Source: Mycolicibacterium tusciae JS617
GTDB taxonomy: Bacteria; Actinomycetota; Actinomycetes; Mycobacteriales; Mycobacteriaceae
NCBI RefSeq assembly: GCF_000243415.2
Contig: NZ_KI912270.1
Span: 2,108,001 to 2,172,000 of the forward strand
Length of the DNA stretch: 64,000 nucleotides
Reading direction: 5' to 3'
A model generated the notes under the pieces. That model worked only from the letters and a program-made list of their open reading frames with translations. It was not told the DNA's origin and did not search any database. A program made the translations under genes and the position numbers. Positions within the stretch are counted from its first letter, which is position 1. Each line of letters opens with the position of its first letter. Of this stretch, positions 7,715-15,906 are shown piece after piece.

Positions 7715-9618
7715 TTCGCTCACGGGTTGTTTCGAAATGGCGTGTCGGTGTGAGTGCCTGATTTGTTGGTCGTCGAGAATGTGTTGGTGGCCAAGGGGTA
7801 TCGACCGGTAGTGCGTGATCAGCAGTTCTTAGTTCCGCCGGATATGCGGGAGTGGCTGCCTGCGGATCATTCGGTGTGGGCGTTGATCGGGATCGTGGAG
7901 GGGTTGGACACCTCGGCGTTTCACCACCAGCGACGGACCGGTGGTGTCGGGCGGGCCGGGTATGACCCCGACATGTTGGTGACGCTGCTGATCTGGGCGT
8001 GGTCGCAGGGGGTGCGGTCCTCGCGTCGGATCGAGCGGGCGTGTGCTGATGTGGTGTCTTATCGGGTGATCTGTGCTGGTGATGGGCCTGATCACGTCAC
8101 GATCGCGCGGTTTCGCGCCGAGAACCACGCCGCGTGTGAGCAGTTGTTCACCGAGGTGTTGATGTTGGCTGCCGGGCTGGGGTTGGGCCGGCTGGAGACT
8201 GTGGCACTCGACGGAGTCAAGATCGCCTCGAACGCGTCGCTGTCGGCCAACCGCACCACCTCGGGGCTAGCCAAGGCCGCCGCGGCGGAGGCGGCCCGAA
8301 TCGCCAAGGCTGCGGCGGCCGCACACGAAGCCACTGATGCCGCCGAGGACGAGATGTTTGGCGACGATAACCCGGGGTCGGTACCGGCCGAGTTGACCGA
8401 TCCGGCGGTGCTGGCTAAACGCATCGCCGAAGCGCTGGCACGGCGCAACGCCGAGGACACCGCCCAGGGGCCCGCCGCCGATGATGGTGCACCGGCTGCG
8501 GAATCGGTTGAGCTCGAACGGGTTGCCCACGACCGATCGGGGCGCATCGCCCAAGCCCAGGCCCGCATCGACGCCGAGATCGCCGCCGAACGCGCCGAAC
8601 GCGACGCCTTGGTGGGCAAGTATCTGGCGCGCATCGCGGCCGGGGAGAAGATGACCGGCCGGATCCCGGCCGGCGCCCAGGTGGCGATGGCCGAGCGGGT
8701 GCTGGCCGCGGCGGTGGCCAGGTCGCAGGCCAAACACCAGAGTTGGGCCGCACGCGGCGCGGTCGGCGCCCGACGTCCGGGGCGCTCACCGGCGCCCGTC
8801 GAGCAGAACGCCCGGGTCCGTCAGGCGCGAGCGCGACTGGAGCGGGCCCGGGCCGCGCAGGTGGCTGCCGCCCAGGCCGCCACCAACGTCGAACGCACGG
8901 CCAATCTCACCGATCCCCAATCACGGATCCAGCCGTTGCGCGGGGGTGGCTGGCTGCAGGGCTACAACTGCCAGGCAGTCACCGCCGCTGACGGGCTGAT
9001 CGTGGCCACCGGGGTGGGCACCAGCCCGGTGGACAACCAGTACTACACCGACATGATCGACAAGGCCATCAAGTCCGCGGACCTGATCACCGGCCACCGC
9101 CGCGATGACACATCAACCACGGCCACCGCCTCCTCGATCGCGATGGTGCTCGCCGACGCCGGCTACTGCACGAACGAGAACCTGACCGCGCCAGGACCAG
9201 ACCGGCTGATCGCTACCGGCAAGGCCCGCGACGTGCACCACGCGGCCACCGAACATCCCACTCAAGGGCCACCGCCCACCGACGCCGATCCGATCGCGGC
9301 GATGGCTCACCGGTTACGCACCCCGCAGGGAATCATTCAGTACGCCATGCGATCTCACATCGCCGAGACACCATTCGGACATGCCAAGCACAACCTCGGA
9401 TTCCGCCGATTCACCGGCAGAGGCCTGGCCCGAGCACGCAGCGAATGGACATTCCACGCCGCGGTCCACAACATCGGCAAGATCCTCAACCACCTCGCCA
9501 GCACACCACTGCCCGCCTGATCGGGCGGCCCCAGTACTAACACTCACCATCGATCCAGCGACGAACTATGCCCGTCGATCCAGCGAGAACTTCAATTCGA
9601 GACAGCCCGCTCAGCGAT
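7715..9618 (+). mobile_element. IS1182-type insertion sequence, copy A
   Basis: A ~1904-bp element with one transposase gene. Its ends form an imperfect terminal inverted repeat: GCTCACGGGTTGTTTCGAA on the left against GCTGAGCGGGCTGTCTCGAA on the right after complementing. It matches copy B at 37270-39173 in protein and in all DNA compared by eye, which indicates recent transposition or gene conversion. Exact ends are uncertain by a few bases because they merge into palindrome arms. It lies between convergent host genes. Confidence 0.8.
7754..9520 (+). CDS. IS1182-family transposase (copy A)
   Basis: A 588-residue DDE transposase. The N-terminal DUF772-like domain reads LPADHSVWALI, GRAGYDPDMLVTLLIWAWSQ, GVRSSRRIERAC and GPDHVTIARFR, the IS1182 signature. 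The catalytic residues are Asp in VALDGVKIAS (about 153), Asp in LADAGYCTNE (about 468) and Glu in IAETPFGHAKHN (about 537), with the closing FRRFTGRGLARARSEW motif. A long alanine-rich, probably coiled-coil insert lies between the first and second Asp. Translation starts at GTG 7754. The frame is intact, so the element is probably active. Confidence 0.93.
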   Translation: MPDLLVVENVLVAKGYRPVVRDQQFLVPPDMREWLPADHSVWALIGIVEGLDTSAFHHQRRTGGVGRAGYDPDMLVTLLIWAWSQGVRSSRRIERACADVVSYRVICAGDGPDHVTIARFRAENHAACEQLFTEVLMLAAGLGLGRLETVALDGVKIASNASLSANRTTSGLAKAAAAEAARIAKAAAAAHEATDAAEDEMFGDDNPGSVPAELTDPAVLAKRIAEALARRNAEDTAQGPAADDGAPAAESVELERVAHDRSGRIAQAQARIDAEIAAERAERDALVGKYLARIAAGEKMTGRIPAGAQVAMAERVLAAAVARSQAKHQSWAARGAVGARRPGRSPAPVEQNARVRQARARLERARAAQVAAAQAATNVERTANLTDPQSRIQPLRGGGWLQGYNCQAVTAADGLIVATGVGTSPVDNQYYTDMIDKAIKSADLITGHRRDDTSTTATASSIAMVLADAGYCTNENLTAPGPDRLIATGKARDVHHAATEHPTQGPPPTDADPIAAMAHRLRTPQGIIQYAMRSHIAETPFGHAKHNLGFRRFTGRGLARARSEWTFHAAVHNIGKILNHLASTPLPA

Positions 9619-9636
9619 CGCACGCGCACCGAAATC
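9619..9636. repeat. right arm of IS target palindrome, copy A
   Basis: CGCACGCGCACCGAAATC is the complement of the left arm at 7697-7714 except for one base. It lies 8 bases before the thiolase stop codon at 9645, where a bidirectional terminator between convergent genes would be expected. Confidence 0.6.
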
Positions 9637-9644
9637 GCAAAGGG

Positions 9645-10820
9645 TTAGACCTCGATGACGACCGCGCCGCCCTGGCCACCGCCTGCGCACATTGCGGCCA
9701 CACCGATACCGCCGCCGCGCCGCTGCAACTCGTAGATCAGCGTCGTCACCATGCGCGCACCCGAGGCGGCGATGGGATGGCCGAGGCTGCATCCACTTCC
9801 GGAGAAGTTGACCAGCTCCTCGTCGATCCCGTACTCGCGGCACGCCGCGATCGGCACTGACGCGAATGCCTCGTTGATCTCCCACAACGTGACGTCGGAC
9901 GGCTTCAGCCCGGCACGGCCGAGCACCTTGCCGATCACCTTCACCGCACCCAGCCCGCAGTCGCGAGCGGGGACACCCGCTGCGCCCCAAGCCTTCACGG
10001 TGGCCATCACAGCAAGATTGTTGGCATCGGCATAGCCGCGCTCGACGAGAGCGACGCCCGCAGCGGCGTCATTGGTTCCGCTGCTGTTACCCGCGGTGAT
10101 CGAGAAGCCTTCGATCTCCGGATGAAGCACCTTGAGCCCGGCCAGCTTCTCGACGGTGGTGTCGCGGCGCGGATGCTCGTCCACGCTGAAATCCACCACC
10201 GATCCGTCGAACTGCTGGATCTTCATCGGAATGATCTCGTCACCGAACTTGCCGGCATCCTGCGCGGCGACGGCCCGCTCGTGTGACCTGGCGGCCCACG
10301 CGTCCATCTCCTCGCGAGTGATTCCGACCGATTGCGCGGTGTTCCATCCGACGGTGATCGACATGTCCTTGGTCGGGGCGTCGGGTGTCTCGACGTGCGT
10401 CGGCGGCATCCACCGCTCCTCGAACTTCAGCTCGGGGCCCGGGATGCGCCAGTTCGTCAGTGGCGTCATCGACAGGGACTGCACGCCGCCTGCGATCAAC
10501 ACCCGCTCCATGCCCGAGCCGATCTGCGCGGCGGCGTTGCCGATCGCGGTCAGGCTGCCGGCGCAGTGCCGGTTCACCGACTGCCCCGGCACGTGATGCA
10601 GTCCGGTGGCGTCGGCGGCATAGCGGGCCAGATCGCCACCACCGTAATGCGATTCGGCGAAGATGATGTCGTCGATGTCGGCGGGATCCACACCGGACCG
10701 GCGAACCACCTCGGGCAGCACGGTGGTGATCAGTGTCTCGGGCGGGGTGTTGACCAACGTCCCCTTGAACGAACGGCCGATTGCCGTTCTGGCTGCACCG
10801 ACGATGACGGGTGTGGACAT
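9645..10820 (-). CDS. thiolase (acetyl-CoA acyltransferase, FadA-type)
   Basis: A 391-residue degradative-type thiolase. The nucleophilic cysteine is in NRHCAGSLTAI (near residue 90), and the C-terminal catalytic elements are NEAFASV, LGHPIAASGARM (His) and AMCAGGGQGGA (second Cys). It cleaves 3-oxoacyl-CoA with CoA at the end of a beta-oxidation cycle. It is the last gene of a minus operon with a hotdog protein, a GntR regulator and a crotonase. GAGGTTG precedes the ATG. Confidence 0.93.
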   Translation of the reverse strand: MSTPVIVGAARTAIGRSFKGTLVNTPPETLITTVLPEVVRRSGVDPADIDDIIFAESHYGGGDLARYAADATGLHHVPGQSVNRHCAGSLTAIGNAAAQIGSGMERVLIAGGVQSLSMTPLTNWRIPGPELKFEERWMPPTHVETPDAPTKDMSITVGWNTAQSVGITREEMDAWAARSHERAVAAQDAGKFGDEIIPMKIQQFDGSVVDFSVDEHPRRDTTVEKLAGLKVLHPEIEGFSITAGNSSGTNDAAAGVALVERGYADANNLAVMATVKAWGAAGVPARDCGLGAVKVIGKVLGRAGLKPSDVTLWEINEAFASVPIAACREYGIDEELVNFSGSGCSLGHPIAASGARMVTTLIYELQRRGGGIGVAAMCAGGGQGGAVVIEV

Positions 10821-10898
10821 GTTTTCAACCTCGGGTTTCGGCTTGGGTGACTTTACAAAAGTAGCAGAGAGTGTTGCGTTCCCAGAAGGTGAGGGTGC

Positions 10899-11903
10899 TC
10901 ACTCCGGCTCAGGCACGTAGAAGTGCTCGTCGCGCAGCCGGAACGCCTCCTTGGTGCCGTGCTGCGCACGGGTCTTGACGAAGTTGAACTCACCCGGCGC
11001 GAACTGCAGGTTTGTCCCGTAGGCGTGGAACAGATAGCTGGCCACCTCTTCGCCCGCATACGCCTGGCTCTGTTCGACGAGTCGAAATGCTTCCTTGGCG
11101 ATGACGACTCCGTCGGCAGGCATCTTCGCGGCCTTCTCCGCCCAGTACCGCGCCCTTGCGGTGACCGAACCGGGGTCACAGGTGTCGGTGAACACCCCGA
11201 GGTGTTCGACGGCGCCGGCCTCGATGATGTCGCCGGTCAATAGCAGGCGCCGGGCCAGCACGGGACCGAGGCGGTGGAAAAACATGTGCAGGCTGCCCAG
11301 CGCCGGGCCGAGGAATCGGGTGGCGGGCATACCGATCTTGGTGTCGCGCCCGATCACGGAGATGTCGGTCATCAACGCCATCTCGAAGCCACCGCCGAGC
11401 GCGTAGCCGCTGATCTCGCCCACTGTGACCTTCGGGTAGCCCATCAGGTTGTGATAGAAGCCGAACGACTTCCGATCGACGGCCAGGCGCCGCCGCTGGC
11501 TGGGGCGTCGCTTGGCCTCGGGCGCCTCTTTATCGCCGGTCTTCTGCTCTTCGCGCAAGCGCTCATCGCCGGTCTTCTGCTCTTCGCGCAAGCGCTCATC
11601 GCCAGTCTTCTGCTCTTCGCGCAAGCGCTCATCGCCAGTCTTCTGCTCTTCGCGCAAGCGCTCATCGCCGTACCACCCATAGGCGTTGTTCATATCGGCC
11701 CCCGTACTGAACACGCCCTCGACGCCACGCAGCAGCACCACGGTCAGATCGTCGTCCTCGGCCACCTGATCGAGGTATCGGCCGACGGTCTCGCGCATGG
11801 CCGCATCGTAGGAGTTGCGCCGGCTCGGGTTGTTGAACGTTATTGTGGCGATGCGCTTGTCGCGGTCAATGTCGAAAAGCACACGGTCGTCGGTGGTCGT
11901 CAT
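10899..11903 (-). CDS. crotonase-fold protein with in-frame 11-residue tandem repeats
   Basis: A 334-residue enoyl-CoA hydratase/isomerase family protein, longer than the usual 260 residues because of an insert. After EGVFSTGADMNNAYGWYG, at about residue 80, four copies of DERLREEQKTG follow and then a basic linker, before the fold resumes at SFGFYHNLMG. The first hydratase glutamate is present (LGGGFEMALMTD) but the second is not (GMPATRFLG). The repeat lies just after the oxyanion-hole loop, a region that tolerates insertions and lines the active-site entrance. It ends 78 bases before the thiolase start and begins 9 bases after the GntR stop. Confidence 0.88.
   Translation of the reverse strand: MTTTDDRVLFDIDRDKRIATITFNNPSRRNSYDAAMRETVGRYLDQVAEDDDLTVVLLRGVEGVFSTGADMNNAYGWYGDERLREEQKTGDERLREEQKTGDERLREEQKTGDERLREEQKTGDKEAPEAKRRPSQRRRLAVDRKSFGFYHNLMGYPKVTVGEISGYALGGGFEMALMTDISVIGRDTKIGMPATRFLGPALGSLHMFFHRLGPVLARRLLLTGDIIEAGAVEHLGVFTDTCDPGSVTARARYWAEKAAKMPADGVVIAKEAFRLVEQSQAYAGEEVASYLFHAYGTNLQFAPGEFNFVKTRAQHGTKEAFRLRDEHFYVPEPE
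11532..11663. repeat. four tandem 33-bp units inside a crotonase gene
   Basis: Four 33-bp units (11532-11564, 11565-11597, 11598-11630, 11631-11663) are identical except for one G/A difference between the first two and last two. They keep reading frame and encode charged helical DERLREEQKTG units. This is a minisatellite expected to vary in copy number between strains. Confidence 0.93.
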
Positions 11904-11912
11904 CGAAATCCT

Positions 11913-12680
11913 TCACTCGGCGTTGGAAATCAGTTTGGCCTCAATGGTTTTGTCCGCCCCGACGGCGAGCGTGTTGCGCCGCGCGGCAGACAGGTGATCC
12001 TGCGCCAGCTTCACTGCACGCGCCTCGTTGCCGTCGCGAATGGCGTCGAGCAGCCGTTGGTGATCGCGAAGTGCGGCCCGCATGGTTTTGTGTTCCATGG
12101 GATCCCCTTCGTCTCTCCACACCGACGACTCGTGGGCCGACCAGATGAGCTCCAGCGAGCCGATCAGCAGAATCATCGGCTCGTTTCCGCATCGAGACAC
12201 CAACGCCTCATGGAACCGTCGCGCGTTGGGAACGTAGCGGGACAGATCGTCGAATTGCTCTGTCTGCGTGTCGATCTCCGCCTCGAGATACGGCACAACC
12301 TCGGTCATCCGGTCTTCGCGTGCGGCACACATGCCTGCGCAGATCGGCTCGAGATGCATCAACGCGCCGCTCACATCGGCGGGCTTGGCCGATCGGGTCT
12401 GCAACACCATGCTGATCATGTGTGCGGTGCGTTCGGCCGAGGGCGGATGAACGATCGCACCGCCCATGTTCCCGCGGCGCACCGAGATCAGCCCGTCGGT
12501 CTCGAGGATGTGAATAGCCTCGCGTAGCGCTGGCGGGCTGACTCCGAATTCGGTCAGCAGAGTGTCCTGCGACGGGAGCACGTCGCCTTCCTTGATGCGT
12601 CCGGAGAGGATGTCGTCGCGTAGCCGCGACGCGACGATCTCGGCGACGCGCGGCTGACGAATCCGCTGCACGCTGGTCAT
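11913..12680 (-). CDS. GntR-family regulator, FCD (FadR) subfamily
   Basis: A 255-residue protein. The winged HTH spans residues ~10-75 (VAEIVASRLRDDILSGRIKE, LLTEFGVSPPALREAIHILE, DGLISVRRGNMGGAIV), followed by a helical FCD effector domain with His/Asp metal-ligand candidates (RFHEALV and LRDHQRLLDAI). ATG at 12680 overlaps the stop of the upstream hotdog gene as TGATG, so the two are translationally coupled. FCD regulators of this type usually sense acyl-CoAs or organic acids. The likely target is the divergent promoter region at 13334-13444. Confidence 0.9.
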   Translation of the reverse strand: MTSVQRIRQPRVAEIVASRLRDDILSGRIKEGDVLPSQDTLLTEFGVSPPALREAIHILETDGLISVRRGNMGGAIVHPPSAERTAHMISMVLQTRSAKPADVSGALMHLEPICAGMCAAREDRMTEVVPYLEAEIDTQTEQFDDLSRYVPNARRFHEALVSRCGNEPMILLIGSLELIWSAHESSVWRDEGDPMEHKTMRAALRDHQRLLDAIRDGNEARAVKLAQDHLSAARRNTLAVGADKTIEAKLISNAE

Positions 12681-13333
12681 CAGCCGTTCGCCCGGCGGTG
12701 ACCGAAATCGAAGACGCTCAACTTGTCCGGCGACGAAGCCGCCGTGCTGAATTCGCCGATGCACAACACCTCGTCGCCCAACAGCAGCCGTGCCGTCGAG
12801 GTGACCCGGCCATCGGTCTCGGCACGAACGACGTCGAACGCGAGTTCAACGAGGACCGGGGTGGGCCGACGAAAAGTCACCGTGAGGGAGCGCGTTTTGC
12901 CGGTCCGCCCCGAGGCGCAACTCTGATGTTGGGTGATGCAGTCGAAGAACACCGCAAGGAAGCCGCCATTGACCAACCCCGGCGGCCCTTCGTAAACCAC
13001 GGGGAACGTGACACGGCCGGACGCTGTGTCGGCACCGAGACGGTCGAACGCGTACTCGGGAAAGCACGGGTTGTACGCCCCGACATCGAAGGCGTGATCG
13101 AGATACACCCGCTGCGTCTCGGTGCTTTGCGCCCCGATACGAGGTGTCGCGTCGGGCGGTGCGGCGGACGCCAGTTCCCGTTCCCACTCGGCGATCTGGG
13201 CGACGATGGCGTCGACGGTCGAATGCTCGTGTTCCAGCGACAGCAGCAGCCCGGTCAAGCGACGCAGCGCCCCGGCGGCGGCGACCGTCTGCGGCAGCGG
13301 TTGCTCGCCGAAGCGGGGGGTGCCCTCGGCCAT
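12680..13333 (-). CDS. hotdog-fold (PaaI-like) thioesterase family protein
   Basis: A 217-residue protein with a C-terminal hotdog fold: GPPGLVNGGFLAVFFDCITQ carries the 4HBT core helix pattern, followed by KTRSLTVTFRRPTPV and a strand-rich end. The N-terminal ~80 residues are helical and unassigned. It would hydrolyse or bind acyl-CoA thioesters. ATG at 13333 was chosen since AAAGG precedes it and the divergent crotonase promoter lies just upstream; the frame stays open to 13549 but would read across that promoter and the antisense 27-bp repeat. It heads the minus operon ending at 9645. Confidence 0.75.
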   Translation of the reverse strand: MAEGTPRFGEQPLPQTVAAAGALRRLTGLLLSLEHEHSTVDAIVAQIAEWERELASAAPPDATPRIGAQSTETQRVYLDHAFDVGAYNPCFPEYAFDRLGADTASGRVTFPVVYEGPPGLVNGGFLAVFFDCITQHQSCASGRTGKTRSLTVTFRRPTPVLVELAFDVVRAETDGRVTSTARLLLGDEVLCIGEFSTAASSPDKLSVFDFGHRRANG

Positions 13334-13383
13334 GAGTTGCCTTTCGCCTGTCGACTGTTCCGTCAGGAGGCTTTCCCTGCTAA

Positions 13384-13408
13384 CTTGTACAAGATAGCAA
13401 TACTGTAT
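13384..13408. promoter_or_regulatory. paired palindromes in divergent promoter
   Basis: CTTGTACAAG (13384-13393) is a perfect palindrome and ATACTGTAT (13400-13408) is a second odd dyad six bases on. They lie between the hotdog/GntR operon (minus) and the crotonase/FadD operon (plus). A FadR-type GntR regulator encoded at 11913-12680 is the obvious candidate binder. TACTGT also fits a mycobacterial TANNNT -10 element. Confidence 0.45.
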
Positions 13409-13444
13409 GCCTAACCGTATATCGAGGGAAGGGCGGAGGCAACG

Positions 13445-14293
13445 GTGACTGACGAAGGCGGGATTGCTGGCTCCGCCAGCGAAGGCGGGATTGCTGGCTC
13501 CGCCAGCGAAGGCGCGGTGACGACCTCCCGGGTGGACGGCGTTCTGCATGTCACGCTCGATCGGCCGGCGCAGCGCAACTCGTTGAGCCCGCCGATGGTC
13601 GCCACGTTCGTCGATGCACTGACCGACGCTGCCGCAGACGACTCACTTCGCGCCGTCCACATTCGCGGCGGCGGAACCGATTTCTGCGCAGGTGTCGACT
13701 GGGTCACCGCCAAAAGCGGCGAGCGTCCCCGCACCGGCGACCTCGTACGCCGGGTTCCGCACGGCGCGCACCGTGTGATCGAACTGGTTCACACCCTCCA
13801 TCTGCCCGTCGTGTGCAGCGTGCGCGGTTGGGCCGCCGGGCTGGGTTGCAATCTGGCGCTGGCCGCCGATTTCACCGTCGCAGGCGCGGAGGCCGTGTTC
13901 TGGGAACCGTTCCTGGACCGCGGTTTCAGCCCCGATTCGGGTTCGTCGTGGCTGCTGCCCCGGTTGGTCGGGTTGGCGCGGGCGAAGAGCATGCTGCTGC
14001 TGGGCGAGAAAGTCAGCGGATCCGACGCGGCGGACTGGGGCTTGATCCATCGTTGCGTAGACGATTCCGAGGTCGACGACGTCGCGGCAGAACTTTTGGC
14101 GCGGTTGGCCGCCGGCCCCACCGTCGCGATCGGACTCGCCAAACAGGCCATCCACTACGGGCAGCACGCGACTCTGCCGCAGACAATGAACCAGGAGCTG
14201 TTCAACCTGGAGCTGTCCTGTCGCACCAAGGATTTCAAGGAAGGACTCGCGGCGTTCCGCGAGAAGCGCGCGCCGGAGTTCGGTGGCCGGTGA
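13445..14293 (+). CDS. crotonase-fold protein
   Basis: A 282-residue enoyl-CoA hydratase/isomerase family protein. The fold is shown by VLHVTLDRPAQRNSLS, the oxyanion-hole stretch GTDFCAGVDWV and AAGLGCNLALAADFTVAG. The two hydratase glutamates are replaced (GLGCN; EPFLDRGFSPDSG), so another crotonase reaction is likely. The N-terminus holds two copies of GGIAGSASE from a 27-bp repeat. GTG at 13445 is preceded by GGAGG (13435-13439) with 5-base spacing. It is the first gene of the plus operon running to 20353. Confidence 0.9.
   Translation: MTDEGGIAGSASEGGIAGSASEGAVTTSRVDGVLHVTLDRPAQRNSLSPPMVATFVDALTDAAADDSLRAVHIRGGGTDFCAGVDWVTAKSGERPRTGDLVRRVPHGAHRVIELVHTLHLPVVCSVRGWAAGLGCNLALAADFTVAGAEAVFWEPFLDRGFSPDSGSSWLLPRLVGLARAKSMLLLGEKVSGSDAADWGLIHRCVDDSEVDDVAAELLARLAAGPTVAIGLAKQAIHYGQHATLPQTMNQELFNLELSCRTKDFKEGLAAFREKRAPEFGGR
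13457..13510. repeat. two tandem 27-bp units at the 5' end of a crotonase gene
   Basis: Two exact 27-bp units (13457-13483 and 13484-13510) encode GGIAGSASE twice, in frame, before the conserved crotonase fold begins. Each unit contains the hairpin GCTGG-CTCCG-CCAGC, so the mRNA 5' region can fold into two stem-loops. Confidence 0.92.
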
Positions 14294-14314
14294 CCCAGAC
14301 GGAAGGATCCCGCC

Positions 14315-15118
14315 ATGTCATTTGACGACATCACCTACGAGGTCGACGGACACAAGGCCACCATCACGCTGAACCGGCCGAATGCGCTCAATGCGCTCAG
14401 CCCACGCATGATCGCCGAACTGCGCACCGCATATGACGAAGCGGAGAACGACGACGGCGTCTGGATTCTGATCGTGACCGGGACCGGGCGCGCGTTCTGC
14501 ACGGGCGCCGATGTCGGTGAGATCCCCGAAGACGGCAGGGTGATCTACGAACGGCCCTACCTGTCCACCTATGACCAGTGGGAGGCACCGCAAGAGGGCA
14601 CGCCGCCATTCCGTCGCATGGCCAAACCGGTGCTCGCCGCCGTCAACGGGTTGTGTTGCGGCGCAGGACTGGACTGGATCACCACCGGTGACATCGCCAT
14701 CGCATCGGAGAAGGCGACGTTCTTCGATCCGCATGTGAGCATCGGGTTGGTGGCAGGCCGGGAAATGGTGCGATTGGCCCGAGTGCTGCCTCGCAACATC
14801 GCGCTACGCATGGCGCTGATGGGCAAGCACGAACGGATGAGCGCGCAGCGCGCCTATGAGCTGGGCATGATCAGCGAGGTCGTCGAGCATGACAAACTCC
14901 TAGAACGCGCCCACGAGATCGCCGACATCGTGAACTCGAATGCGCCGCTGGCGGTTCGGGGCACGCGCCTGGCCATCCACAAGACACTCGACCTTCCGCT
15001 GCACGAAGCCGAGATTCTGGCCGAGACCTTCCGCGAGCGGGTCGTCCGCACCGAGGATGCCGACGAAGGTCCGAAGGCGTTCATGGAGAAGCGCGCACCG
15101 AACTGGCAGTGCCGATGA
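14315..15118 (+). CDS. crotonase-fold protein (FFDPHVS subtype)
   Basis: A 267-residue enoyl-CoA hydratase/isomerase family protein. HKATITLNRPNALNALS and GRAFCTGADVGEI mark the fold. In place of the two hydratase glutamates it has CGAGLDW (Asp) and FFDPHVSIGLVAG (His), a pattern it shares with the next gene. The reaction is therefore not assigned; CoA-ester hydration, isomerisation or ring hydrolysis are all possible. ATG 14315 follows GGAAGG. It starts 21 bases after the previous crotonase and overlaps the next by ATGA. Confidence 0.9.
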   Translation: MSFDDITYEVDGHKATITLNRPNALNALSPRMIAELRTAYDEAENDDGVWILIVTGTGRAFCTGADVGEIPEDGRVIYERPYLSTYDQWEAPQEGTPPFRRMAKPVLAAVNGLCCGAGLDWITTGDIAIASEKATFFDPHVSIGLVAGREMVRLARVLPRNIALRMALMGKHERMSAQRAYELGMISEVVEHDKLLERAHEIADIVNSNAPLAVRGTRLAIHKTLDLPLHEAEILAETFRERVVRTEDADEGPKAFMEKRAPNWQCR

Positions 15119-15906
15119 CCTCGCAGGGTTTCGAAACGATCCTGCTCGACGTGGATCCGGTCGCGCACGTCGCCACGATCACTCTCAATCGGCCGGACTC
15201 GCTCAACTCGTTCAACAGGACGATGTGTGAGGAAATGGCGCAGGCGTGGCGGGGGGTAAAACTCGACGATTCGGTGCACGCCGTGGTGGTGCGCGCGGCG
15301 GGCAGTCGGGCGTTCTCCGCAGGCCTGGACATGAAGTCGTCCTTCGGTCAGCCCGACAACGTGTGGAATCACGAGGATCCGGGCGAACTACTGAGCCCCA
15401 AGTGGCAGCAGGTGTGGAAGCCCGTCGTATGCGCCGTGCAGGGCATGTGCACCGCGGGCGCCTTCTACTTCGTCAATGAGTCAGACGTCGTCATCTGCAG
15501 CGAGGACGCGACATTCTTCGACTCGCATGTCAGCGCCGGGTTGGTGTGTGCACTCGAGCCGATCGGGTTGATGCGCCGCGTCGGTCTGGGTGACACGCTG
15601 CGAATCGCGTTGATGGGCAACGACGAGCGCGTCAGTGCCGACACTGCGCTTCGGATCGGCTTGGTGACGGAGGTGGTCCCGGCCGAGGCGCTGTGGGTAC
15701 GTGCCCACGAGATCGCGGCGACAATTGCGGCGAAGCCGCCGACGGCGACCCAGGGCACCGTGAAGGCCATCTGGGAATCACTGGACAAGCCGTACCGCGC
15801 AGCGATGGAACAGAACCTCATCTACACGAGGTTGGGCAATCCGCTTGCACAGGCCGAACTCGCCGGCCGCTCCCCCGGCGATAGGCACCCACCGAGGCTG
15901 CGCTGA
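15115..15906 (+). CDS. crotonase-fold protein, paralogue of preceding gene
   Basis: A 263-residue crotonase-fold protein. HVATITLNRPDSLNSFN, SRAFSAGLDMKSS and FFDSHVSAGLVCALE match the preceding gene, so the two look like an ancient tandem duplication. Residues at the hydratase glutamate positions are Tyr (AGAFYF) and His. ATG at 15115 overlaps the previous stop (ATGA), which excludes the slightly longer upstream start. Its stop overlaps the next ATG (TGATG), so three genes are translationally coupled. The C-terminal RSPGDRHPPRLR lacks the usual EKRAPxW tail of its neighbours. Confidence 0.9.
   Translation: MTSQGFETILLDVDPVAHVATITLNRPDSLNSFNRTMCEEMAQAWRGVKLDDSVHAVVVRAAGSRAFSAGLDMKSSFGQPDNVWNHEDPGELLSPKWQQVWKPVVCAVQGMCTAGAFYFVNESDVVICSEDATFFDSHVSAGLVCALEPIGLMRRVGLGDTLRIALMGNDERVSADTALRIGLVTEVVPAEALWVRAHEIAATIAAKPPTATQGTVKAIWESLDKPYRAAMEQNLIYTRLGNPLAQAELAGRSPGDRHPPRLR

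Noticed and set aside
11532..11663. CRISPR array
   Set aside because: The units are contiguous without spacers and are in frame within a gene; the same holds for the arrays at 3683, 13457 and 22215. No CRISPR or cas gene was seen.
13334..13549. N-terminal extension of the hotdog protein with GGASNPAFA repeats
   Set aside because: It is the antisense of the 27-bp repeat in the divergent crotonase and reads across the divergent promoter.
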